A stretch of 64,000 nucleotides of DNA from Prostheceraeus crozeri (lineage: Eukaryota > Platyhelminthes > Polycladida > Euryleptidae): assembly GCA_907163375.1 (NCBI GenBank), contig CAJQUW010011252.1, positions 62,001-126,000 of the forward strand, in the 5' to 3' direction. This document shows positions 45,309 through 55,077 of this stretch, one piece after another (the stretch's first letter is position 1; every line of letters begins with the position of its first letter). The position numbers and the translations under genes are program-made. Under the pieces are notes generated by a model. It was not told the DNA's origin and ran no database searches. It saw nothing but the letters and a program-made list of their open reading frames with translations.

Positions 45309-46083
45309 TTCTTTCAAAGCCTCGGTCATAACCGAACGTGTAGGCCCACTGGTAGTACCTCAAGCGAATGAGACACTGCTCAGAGATGGATTCATCTGTC
45401 GCTGTTACTCTAGAGGTGACGCGATTCTATCTCAGCAATTGTATGCAATGGTAGAGAGAGGTGGAAAGATCCGTCTCCCTGTGGCTTACGTGATTGGCAA
45501 AGCGCGCGCAATGCGTAAGGAAAGTTGTATCAGGGAACACGCGGCTAGCGTTGTCACAATGAAGACTTGACATCTGCCAAAGTGAACAGTACCTATCTTT
45601 GACTCAAACTTTCTCCGTGGTAAATTCGTCAAATGGAAATATTATTGACATCGTTCGACTCCTCACGATCTGAATTTACTGACTGTGTGCGTTCAATGCT
45701 GTGTCAATGATTTAGTTCGTCAGAATTCAAGCTTGAATTTGCATTACGTTCAATGGCAAGTGGATCCTTCTGCCCCTCGGGACTACATGTAGTTCTTGGC
45801 GTGACCATCAGTATTAAAAAATGTCATCTCTTGACCAAACAAGGCAGACAAGGCAATTTATCTCTGGTGTCAATGCACAGTCAATATATAGTTGATGGAT
45901 TTCGTCGGGAGGTTCATAATATGAGAAAAACAATAATTTGTCGTTAGTCTCTCCCCAATACTTTTTTCCAATATGCGAGTGTTTTGAATAAAAAGGCAGA
46001 TGTTATGCGCCAGACGTTTCGCGTACCAGCCGTTTTCTCAATGGCAAAAATTACACAGTCAATTATTTTTTTTAAAAAAAAAC
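45309..46083. other. Unannotated stretch
   Basis: No gene recognised. The frame 45232-45570 crosses the piggyBac-like end and has no family motif. Confidence 0.35.
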
Positions 46084-46188
46084 AGAAAGCATCGGATGAT
46101 TCAATGTACACTTCGAATAATAAAATATACATTTCGGATAATTGAATGCCTGCTTTGGATATTTGGAAGCACACGTCGAATATACGAG
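46084..46188 (+). repeat. Five degenerate 21-nt tandem repeats
   Basis: Five consecutive 21-nt units share a core like TTCGGATAATTGAA (starts 46084, 46105, 46126, 46147, 46168). Because 21 is a multiple of three, one frame stays open and gives a seven-residue periodicity (CTLRIIK, YTFRIIE). No gene context. Confidence 0.6.
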
Positions 46189-46435
46189 CGGGAATAACTG
46201 TAGTTGTAGAAGAATAAAACGCAAATCATCAATCTTTAATCGGCAGCTTAAGTAAGAGCACGCCAAGAAGAGTCCGTGCTGTTCTAAATTAAATTTAATC
46301 ACGGCACGGCTAAAAATTCGAAGGAAGTTTTAGAGAACAAAATAAATTAAAGCAGCTAACCTAGTGGAAAATTGTGCAATAAATTAGATTATAGCTATGT
46401 TAATACAATGTCTATAGTAAGTCTATAGTCAATCT

Positions 46436-46590
46436 CAACGTCAGTGGGAGAAGACCAAGAGGCCGGGCGAAGCAGAGATGGATCGACGCCATCCGGACCA
46501 AGCCCACAACCGATGGAAGTGGAGACAGCGATCCAGGAGAGAGGACAACGCGGAACTAACGCCGAAGAAGAAGAAGAGCATGTCTCATGT
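46436..46590 (+). pseudogene. LINE ORF2 3' tip fragment
   Basis: Encodes SGRRPRGRAKQRWIDAIRT and, one frame over, RWKWRQRSRREDN, the conserved C-terminal end (GRP...RW-D-I...W...RR) of many animal LINE ORF2 proteins, followed by a GAAGAAGAAGAAG tail. It is a 5'-truncated insertion of about 150 nt, unrelated in sequence to the CR1-like LINE at 25755. Confidence 0.65.
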
Positions 46591-47400
46591 GATACATTTG
46601 ACAAATATATTCTAATAATAAAAAATATGCATATGGCAACTATCGTCATGTTTCAATTTCGCTGGAGGCATTTGGCCAGATGCGGTATGTTGAATAATTT
46701 GTTGAGTAACTGACTGAGTGAGATTTAAATTTGGCGCACTTGAATGAAATGCTTTTCCTCTGAACGTAAGACCGATATGCAGTACTACTAAAAACGAATA
46801 AAAAGTACTATTCATAATCAATAAAATGTTGACTTCGGATGACAATCTATCTTTCGAGTGCGAATCCGCATCAAATTTTGATGTGTTGATCGTCCTGAGA
46901 ATTCAATTGCTTTATCTGAATTAATTCTGAATTATCTTAGTTCGGTCGCTCCCTATTTGAAGCAGTAGGCCTGCTGTCATACCCGATTTAGCTTGTATCC
47001 CATGAGGACGCGAAATTGATTGCATCCCCACACAAACAATTCCCCAATGCGTCAGTAGGAGTAGCCATTGACCTCATTTTGCTGAATTGATGAAATATAA
47101 TGACATGTCGTCCATCTAGAGTTGGAACCGTGCCCGGTCTATTTACAGTCGGTAACCAAATCATAGTGTGATCGCTGACGTCCTGACGTCGCTCCGACAA
47201 CATACATCGCTTTTGACCATTTTCGTGATTAAAATTGCTTTCATTATCTTATTGGTGGAATAATGTTATATCTGTGGAATCATCTAAGCATTGCGCGTCG
47301 TTTGTTGCGATCTATTTGTCATCATGCGAATCAGGGAAAATTTTACAAGCAGATCTTTGTATTTGCGAGTTTCTGGTTGGAAGTGAATGGTATTCCTCTA
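46591..47400. other. Unannotated stretch
   Basis: No gene or delimited element recognised between the LINE tip and foldback F3. Confidence 0.35.
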
Positions 47401-47781
47401 GTCCGGCAGCCAGAGAGAGTTTCTGCAGGGAGCGAGACCGAAAATAAGATTTTCACAGAATGATGTGCACCCTATGCTGAGATCTAGTTAGTTCATCTTC
47501 TTGTCAGACAAGATCAAAGAGAAACACATGTTAATCCAATGGGGAGCAGATTGCAGTTTTTTGGCAAAAATGAAATTTTCTGTGCACACTCCTAACAAAA
47601 ACTGCAATCTATGTCCCATTGGATTTATAAGTGTTTTTCTTTGATCGTGTCCGACAAGTAGAGGAACTCACTAGAACTCGGCAGACGCGCAGATTCGTAG
47701 TAGGCATAGGGTGTAAATCATTCTGTGAAAGTCTCATTTTTCAGCCTCGTTCCTGGCAGAAACTCTCTCTGGCTGCCAGAC
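47401..47781. mobile_element. Foldback element family F, copy F3 (short form)
   Basis: 381-bp palindrome-like element: arms of about 160-185 bp around a 35-nt loop, ends GTCCGGCAGCCAGAG and GTCTGGCAGCCAGAG (read inward), flanked by TA at 47399-47400 and 47782-47783. The arms match the outer halves of F1. TA duplication suggests mobilisation by a Tc1/mariner-type transposase. No coding capacity. Confidence 0.85.
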
Positions 47782-47899
47782 TACTCTGTATTGGTTGGCG
47801 CGGTTGACCCGGTGAATTTTGCTAAATTAGTACACGTGACCTCATTTTCTGGTCATCCGTGAATTCTCTTAAAACTGGATTGACTTGGAATTCAAACGT

Positions 47900-48155
47900 C
47901 CTAGAAATTGATAGCAATAAAGCCTCTAGAATGGAAGTAAAGCTTCTTGCAATAAACAAAAGTGGCACAAAAGTGGCATGCATGTTCACTTAGATACACT
48001 TGCCAGCGGTTGAATCATTGGGTTAGAATCAATCATATGTGCAATTCTAGGCGTTTCATTGGTGGTTCATGTCCCAACTTAGTTCCCCCAGATGTGCCAC
48101 GACCTTGAGTCGATTTCCATTCTAGTCAACTTTAGATAAACAATATATTTCTATG
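47900..48155 (+). mobile_element. hAT-like MITE, family E, copy E2
   Basis: 256-bp copy collinear with E1 (left end CCTAGAAATTGATAGCAATA), flanked by a perfect 8-bp duplication TCAAACGT (47892-47899 and 48156-48163). No coding capacity. Confidence 0.92.
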
Positions 48156-48817
48156 TCAAACGTGCTGTTTCTGTGGAATAGCTCAGTGTGACTGCCGCTG
48201 TTTGTGTCATTCAATGGCTAATTGGTCGAATCCTTATTTAGACTAATTTTTTAAAATTCTACTTTTGTTTTGTTGAGAATGTCTGGAAACACTCCAAAAC
48301 GCAATACCATAGATGCAACTCTGCTACTTCGACTTCAACTCCTACACTATAAAGATAATATGAGATAATGACATTTAAGAGTCACACTTTCAACACTTAA
48401 AATTCGATTTTAATGCATGTAAGTCTAAGGCATTTCATAAATATTCAATAAGTACTCAACCATCAACAATTATGCATTATGAAATTTTGAAATTAAGCAT
48501 ATTATCAATTCGAAATAAAAACACATTACAATTCATGAACGCAAAAAATAGTTATGTTTGAGATATATAAGTCGACATGGTTGCACGAAAGATATCGTCT
48601 CAATGGATTGATGTCAATCAACTTGGTTCATAAGGTAGAGCTAACCAAGCGTCTTGTTAATGTTGCTAGACAAGTAGCAACGACGACATAATCGTGGAGC
48701 ATAAAATTCACATTGAATCTAATCTAGTTAAATGTCACTCTATCAAAAAGAAATATTCACTACTGGCATTAGTGAAAAAAGTTATTTGACAGTAGTATGT
48801 AATACATACATATACGA

Positions 48818-50610
48818 GGGGCGTTCCAAAAGTATCCGGACTGAGTCCATAACTTTGAGAGTAATGATCTGATCCCTCTGAAGTTTAGGTATGTTGAACC
48901 CATTATCATCATTAATAAGCACAAAAAAATTCATCCCGATATCTTAATTGGTTACAAAGCTGCAAATATTTTAGTAATGTCACTACTTGAAATTTAGTGA
49001 CGACCAAAAACAATATTTTGTCAAAAAAGAAAAATGGATATTTAAACATTTTTTATCAAAAAAGAAAAAGGGATACACGTTACAAACTAACAGTCTTCTT
49101 GTGGCAGAGCAACCTTCTCAATGTAGTCACCTTGCAACATGATGCACTTCTTCCAACGATCTTCAAGTTTGCGAATGGCAGACTTGAACCATTCAGGTGA
49201 GATGGACGCCAACACTGATCTCGTCTTCTGTTCCAGCTCCTCCCTTGTGTCAAAATGCATTCCACGAAGAATGCTTTTCATGTGAGGAAATAAGGCATAA
49301 TCCGATGGTGCCAGGTCTGGGCTGTATGGCGGATGCGGTGCGATGTTCCAACACAGATCATCGATCCTCTCCATCGTTTTCCGAGCGGTATGGGGTCTGG
49401 CGTTGTCTTGATGGAGCAGGATCACTTTCGATTTCTTCCCTGGACGGCGATGTCGAAGATGGTGATGGACTTCTTGCAATACTCCACAGCAGTAATCCGC
49501 ATTGATTGTAGTGGAGTCGGGAAGAAAGTCCAAGTGGATGATGCCTTGTTCATCCCAGAAAGCAGTCAACATGATCTTCTTTGCCATTGGAGAAGACTTT
49601 GCTTTCACGGGGGGCGTGGAACCCTTCGTCAACCACTGCTTCGATGCTTCTTTGGTTTCGGGAGAGAAGTATGGCAGCCAAGTTTCATCAGTTGTCATGA
49701 AGCGTGCCCAGTATCCATCAGCTCCCTCGGTCTGAAGCGCCAGCACATTTTCTTGTGAGCATTCCACCCTTCGAGTTCTTTGGTCTGAATTCAGCAGTTT
49801 TGGCACCCAACGAGCACACAGTTTACTCAATTGAAGATGGTCTTTCAAGATGCGGTGTACAGTTCCACGAGATAAGCCGAGCTTGATGGTGATTTGAGAA
49901 ACTGTAGACCGTCGGTCTTCCATTATCACTTTCTCGACATTCGCGATTGCATGTTGGCTAGTGGCGACCCGATCGACTTTCATCGCTGATGTTCTGGCGA
50001 CCTTCACGAAATTGTTTTGCCCATGCAAAAACCTGAGTTCGTGACAAAGCAGATGAGCCAAGTTGATTGACTAGCCTCGAATGAATTTCTGTTGGTGTAG
50101 ACCCCTCGAATGTCAAAAAGGCGATGATTGCGCGCTGGCTCTCCGGTTTCTGAATACTCGTATCTTCCATCGCGGGACTGTATCGACGATTGATTGAAAA
50201 ATCATTAAGTCATTAACTTTAATGTGACAATTCGTGAATCATGAACATCGAACGCAGCTCAGTGAAATCCATGAGACGAGTGCAATTCAATAACAAACTT
50301 TGCATCTGACTAAATCAGTCAACATTCTAAAGCAATAGAAGACATCAAAGTCGTGAGAAGAATTCATAAGAAAGAAAAGAAACAATAAATGATATGATCT
50401 TACGATTCTTAATAATCAATTTGGTCGTCACTAAATTTCAAGTAGTGACATTACTAAAATATTTGCAGCTTTGTAACCAATTAAGATATCGGGATGAAAT
50501 TTTTTGTGCTTATTAATGATGATAATGGGTTCAACATACCTAAACTTCAGAGGGATCAGATCATTACTATCAAAGTTATGGACTCAGTCCGGATACTTTT
50601 GGAACGCCCC
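48818..50610 (-). mobile_element. mariner transposon with 190-bp inverted repeats
   Basis: Ends GGGGCGTTCCAAAAGTATCC on both sides extend as nearly identical inverted repeats of 190 bp (48818-49007 and 50421-50610). TA lies close outside each end (48813-48814 and 50611-50612). The centre holds a mariner transposase in minus orientation with one frameshift. High arm identity suggests a recent insertion into element A2. Confidence 0.9.
49087..50170 (-). pseudogene. mariner transposase (DD34D) with one frameshift
   Basis: Read from 50170 the N-terminal frame begins MEDTSIQKPESQRAIIAFLT and carries the paired helix-turn-helix start and the SDESRSGR linker, then stops at 49958. The rest continues in the next frame from about 49975 to 49087. 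Catalytic D residues are in TTDETW, LLHQDNARPH and YSPDLAPSDYALFPH, the last 34 residues after the second, the mariner signature; a WVPKLL-type motif is also present. Apart from the single one-base frame change near 49970 the protein (about 360 residues) looks complete. It would cut and paste elements bearing matching ends. Confidence 0.9.
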
Positions 50611-50816
50611 TATATATATATATATTTCCTATGTGACTTGAAGCTCTACATACCAGAGGCATACGAAAGTAAGTGAGATTTCGTATGAAAAACATACCAG
50701 ATCTCTGTAAGCATGCGAGAATCCCGCATCAGATGTTGTTTCAAATTGTATGTGAATTTGGTATATGCTTGTATGTAATTTACGTATCCAGCGATATACA
50801 GTGTACCACTCTTTTA

Positions 50817-51315
50817 TTAAAGGCCCTCATTGAAAATGCACGTGTGGACTTTAAGTCACCTTTGAATAATGAAGTTGGTGCTCTGAAATCAACTATTTCA
50901 AGTCATTTGCTGTCCATCGATGAACTGAGACAGGAGAACGAGCTACTACAAGACAAGGTTGACTATCGGTCCGAGCGGATAATGAATGAAAGGGACATTT
51001 ATTATCAAAGTTCCAATGACTCGAATGAAGTGGAAGCTCGTGCGAAGAGTAGTTGAAATGTGATTATTTCGGGAATACCTGAAAAACCACATGCGAGCTC
51101 TGGTTTTGCTAGCAATGATGACGAGCAAGATGATGATCATGATGAATCCATCTGCTCCGACACCTTCAAAGGCATTGGACTTGCATGTGAGTCAGACGAC
51201 TTCTGCTCATCACTCGATTTGGCAAGTCAGGAGTTGGACGGCTTCTTGCGGGTCTTATTCAAATCGACTGACTTTTCGTGATGCAATTATTCGAAACTTA
51301 AGGAAATAATGAAGA
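50817..51315 (+). pseudogene. LINE ORF1 fragment
   Basis: Plus-strand frames encode a coiled coil (SIDELRQENELLQDKVDYRS), then, after a stop, NVIISGIPEKPH, the start of the RRM-like domain of LINE ORF1 proteins, an acidic insert, and RVLFKSTDFRDAIIRNLRK near 51300. The order matches ORF1 of the LINE at 28518-29372, but the sequence is clearly different, so it derives from another LINE family. Confidence 0.65.
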
Positions 51316-52192
51316 CATCTCGATTCCGTGAAACTTATAGTAATCCAGACTACACGCCGTTCCACGTCATTTCAGGAACAACATGTATATGACTAAACTT
51401 CATTCTTTACAATATATCTGATCTAGAAACGAAACTCACATAGCATAGGCCTCGTATAGGATGAAAATGACAGAAATGTAGATAAAGCGATATTTTTGCT
51501 AATCGTAGGAAGCAGTCATCAAAGAATGTCACTGCATTAAATGATACCGATATCTTTCTATTTCTGATACATGTAGCCTAATAGTAGAATAAACAATATA
51601 GGCCGAAGTTTTTAACTTTCAAGGCAAGAGGCTACATGAAGCAAGTTATCTACGAATTGTTGTAGGCTACCAACTTAACAGCATAAGCGCTATACAGGTA
51701 TTGGTTTCATGCATTGCATTTTTTCATGTATTATTTGCTTTATTTCACGCAAAATGATATTTACAAAATTCTGTCTAGCACAATATGCATTCCATCTAGA
51801 TTAATGGATTAAATTCACAAGGAAGCCTAATTCACAAGGTAATCAAAGCACAATTTAAAAAGTTAATTAAACAAAATATCAGATAGACATTTACGGTAGG
51901 TCTATATCAAAGTTGATGATAGCACAGTTTTATCATCGAAAGTCCAATCGTGTGGTTGAAGTAGATTACACATGTACATACATGCAAGCTAACATGTAGA
52001 TGACTTGCTATGACATGATGTGGTCATATACTTAGGAAGAATTTTTCCAAGAAAACCGCATTCATGGTCAATTTCTTTACTCTTGGGTTCTCACTCTTGG
52101 GTATTACCCAAACTCTTGGTTAACCCAAGACTACCCAAAAGCCAAAAGTGAATCCAAGACACAATCTTGGTGCTATTTATAGCTGAGTTACC
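51316..52192. other. Unannotated stretch
   Basis: No gene recognised. Near 52080-52150 there is a cluster of CTTGGGT/ACCCAAG motifs in both orientations (a small imperfect hairpin). Confidence 0.35.
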
Positions 52193-52646
52193 TCGTATGT
52201 GACATTTTATTCAGTGATACAATCTGTGTTTTGCTTGTCCCAAGTATTTGAGTGTTGGTATTACTTTCTATAATTGGAGATTTTTTACAATGTTGTGACT
52301 TTTCTCCTTTGATTCTTTCATTCCATTCACTCCTATTGTTCATGAAAATAATGAAAAGCTAGAAAGTAATATGCTAACAAAATTCTCGAAATTGGATTAC
52401 GCGTCGTGATGAAGAATGCGTCGTATGTGACATTTTATTCAGTGATACAATCTGTGTTTTGCTTGTCCCAAGTATTTGAGTGTTGGTATTACTTTCTATA
52501 ATTGGAGATTTTTTCCAAATGTTGTGACTTTTCTCCTTTGATTCTTTCATTCCATTTATCTTATTGTTCATGAAAATAATGAAAAGCTAGAAGGTAATAT
52601 GCTAACAAAATTCTCGAAATTGGATTACGCGTCGTGATGAAGAATC
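52193..52646. repeat. 228-bp tandem duplication
   Basis: Two nearly identical copies, 52193-52420 and 52421-52646, both starting TCGTATGTGACATTTTATTC and ending GCGTCGTGATGAAGAAT. Few differences, so recent. No coding content recognised. Confidence 0.9.
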
Positions 52647-52699
52647 GTGCGTACAAATTAGGAAATGACATTAAAGTTCAGAAGAATGGAGGTTCTATT

Positions 52700-53261
52700 A
52701 CAATTGGCGGGAGTGTATTGGCGGAGGATATTTTCTGCCCACATGCTAAAATTTGCACAAATCAGAGAAGCACTTTTTGAATTAGGAGCGATAACTTGAA
52801 GTGCATCGATGTCGGCAGCTTGATCTGACTTCTTATGACCTCACCGTCGGAGCAGAAAATACTTGAGGTCAACAAAGTCATTTCCCGACAACTCGTGAAG
52901 CGATAATGACCACGCCATATGCCTTAGACAAACTTGTTTAACTTAAAAAGGTGTGGCACGGTGGTGGTCGTGGGAAGATTTCAAATAGCAGTGGATGGGA
53001 CGAAGAGGGAGAGAGAACAATGCACACACGAGTAACAATAATGCGTCGAACAGACAAAGTCAGATCATGTTGTTGACATCGCTACATTTCACGTTGTCGT
53101 CTCTAATGCAAAAAGTACTTATTCGATCTGCACAACCTTTTGTATGTGGGTAGAAACGATACTTAAGTACGTCCACTTGAAGTTTGGTGACGATTGATTG
53201 ATTCTTGCAGATTATAGACAAATTTGAAAACCTTAGAGGGGGGAGATAGCCCATAAGTACC
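52700..53261 (-). mobile_element. hAT-like foldback family G, copy G1
   Basis: An extended inverse match of G2 (53373-53877). The right end reads GGTACTTATGGGCTATCTCC inward. The left end is degenerate and lacks a clear terminus. Like G2 it is largely self-complementary. Together G1 and G2 form a large inverted repeat with a 110-bp spacer. Confidence 0.65.
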
Positions 53262-53372
53262 AACAAGTGTCCTCAAAAGTGATGATGCATGCCAAATCAA
53301 CTGCTGCATGGAGCATGAAACTGGCAACAGCTGCGCAACAACTTCTATGAGAGCAATGATATGATAAATTGC

Positions 53373-53877
53373 GGTACTTAAGGGTTATCTCCCCCAGGTT
53401 TTCAAATTTGTCTAAAATCTGAAAAATGAATCAATCGTCTTCAAAATTTAAGTAGACGTACATAAGCATGTTTTCTACCCACATACAAAATTTTGTGCAG
53501 ATCAGACAAGTACTTTTTGCATTAGAGATGATAACGTAAAGTGTAGCGATGTCAACAGCTTGATCTGACTTCGTCTGTTCGACGTATCATCGCTACTCGC
53601 GTGTGCATTGTTCTCTCCCTCTTCGTCTCATCCACTGCCATTTGAAATTTTCCCACGGCCACTAATTTGCCACACCTTTTTAAGAAGCATATTAATGTAA
53701 GGGATGTGGTCTGGGCATCATCGCTTCACGAGTTGTCGGGAAATTACTTTGTTGACCTCAAGTGCTTCCTGCTCAGACGGTGAAGTCACTGACAAGTCAG
53801 ATCAAGCTGCCGGCATCGCTGCACTTCAAGTTATCGCTCCTAATTCGGGGGGGGGGGTGGAGATAACCATTAGTACC
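53373..53877 (+). mobile_element. hAT-like foldback family G, copy G2
   Basis: 505-bp element with ends GGTACTTAAGGGTTATCTCC and GGTACTAATGGTTATCTCC (read inward), flanked by a perfect 8-bp duplication TAAATTGC (53365-53372 and 53878-53885). The two halves share inverted blocks (GATAACGTAAAGTG and AGCGATGTCAACAGCTTGAT with their complements). No coding capacity. Confidence 0.85.
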
Positions 53878-53885
53878 TAAATTGC

Positions 53886-54648
53886 TGTAGACTTTTACCA
53901 TGGAAAATGGCTGCCAAACATGCAGCAGAAATGGAATATTCGCTGGCCATGATGAGGTCTTTCGAGCACAAACAAGTCACAAAAGCGACATTACATGCTT
54001 GCAAAAACATTCTTGAAGATGATATGAAGAACGTGCGATCAATCCATCGACCGAAACATGAAAATGTAATTAACGGACAGAAGACAAACAAACAGAAAGA
54101 AAAATGGCATCAAAAGGGATCGAAGGTACAACAACGTTTGCTCTTTTCATGGCAGCACCGAGCTTAGTTCCAAAAAAACTATTTGAGAAGTAATTGAGAA
54201 GACTGAAACAACGCTGAAATTCAAACTGAGAAAGTCATCCTCTTCGGAAAACAAAGACATACAGGCTGTGCAATCAAATTATTGTGCAAATCAAAAGGAA
54301 ATTGCGAAACAGTTGGAATGAGACAGATGTAAAGCAATTTGTATTGGCGAAACGTCGAGAACTGAAAAATTGAGAAGACTGAACGAAAATTGAACAAGAT
54401 TGAACAAATCAAACAATTAAGGGAAAAGCAAGAATCATCGCAATTGTAGAAACATTGTTAAAACCAACATGAATTAATTGAACACAGCTTCAACATGAGC
54501 GTTGCAAGAATGCATCAAAATAACAAATTGGAAAGACAAATCGCAATTACAATCTGTAATTATTAGAATTTTAGTGGAATAATACATGAAACTGATACAT
54601 GACAAAACATAGCGGAACCAATCTAGATTAATAACTTTATTTCCATGC
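53886..54648. other. Unannotated stretch with one unassigned frame
   Basis: A plus-strand frame at 53907-54167 encodes 86 residues starting MAAKHAAEMEYSLAMMRSF, acid/base-rich, with no recognised domain. GGCGAAACGTCGAG near 54345 resembles the CGAAAC motif in the Penelope arms. Nothing else is recognised. Confidence 0.3.
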
Positions 54649-54771
54649 AGTCCCTTTTCAACATTAAAGTCCTTGGTCAGCACTAGTCCCTTTTCAACAT
54701 TAAAGTCCTTGGTCAGCACTAGTCCCTTTTCAACATTAAAATCCTTGGTCAGCACTAGTCCCTAGTCAACA
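54649..54771 (+). repeat. 36-bp tandem repeat, 3.4 copies
   Basis: Units start at 54649, 54685, 54721 and a partial at 54757; each begins AGTCCCTTTTCAACATTAAA. The first two are identical and the third differs at one base. A multiple of three, it stays open on the minus strand as a 12-residue repeat (KDFNVEKGLVLT), but there is no gene context. Confidence 0.9.
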
Positions 54772-54794
54772 TTTTAGTTATAGTAACAAGTAGT

Positions 54795-55050
54795 GATGGA
54801 CTATGGACTACTCCGCTTCTGAAAGAGTTGATTGATGACCGCTGGTTCGCCTATCGATCCAAGAATTAGACGGTGTATAGCCATCTAAAGAACAAAATTG
54901 ATGCTGAAGTGTATATAGCGAAGAAGACATGGAGTGACAGAGTAGTAGGAACTAGTGAGAATCTACGGAATGTTATCAGAGAGTTACAAGGTAAAAAACA
55001 TTCCGTTGGTCTTGCTTCAACGAGCCTGCTGATGATGACCTATTCGTAAT
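54795..55050 (+). pseudogene. LINE ORF2 linker fragment
   Basis: Plus-strand reading gives TPLLKELIDDRWFAYRSKN, then YSHLKNKIDAEVYIAKKTW and LRNVIRELQGKKHS, the stretch between endonuclease and reverse transcriptase in many LINE ORF2 proteins. One stop interrupts it. No reverse transcriptase follows. Confidence 0.5.
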
Positions 55051-55077
55051 GCAAGAAATGGGAAGTGCCTATTATAG

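Larger units (their letters stand above)
48342..50806 (-). mobile_element. Element A, copy 2 (interrupted by mariner)
   Basis: Outside the mariner this is the inverse of element A1 and extends farther: the low end CTACACTATA and the high end (read inward) TACACTGTATATCGC may be its inverted ends. Compared with A1 it lacks most of the ATACGA-rich part but keeps the site where B1 inserted in A1. No coding capacity. Confidence 0.62.

Noticed and set aside
49197..49886. Several plus-strand frames over the mariner
   Set aside because: They are antisense shadows of the transposase gene.
54649..54771. 36-bp direct repeats considered as a CRISPR array
   Set aside because: Units are head-to-tail with no spacers, and the genome is eukaryotic.
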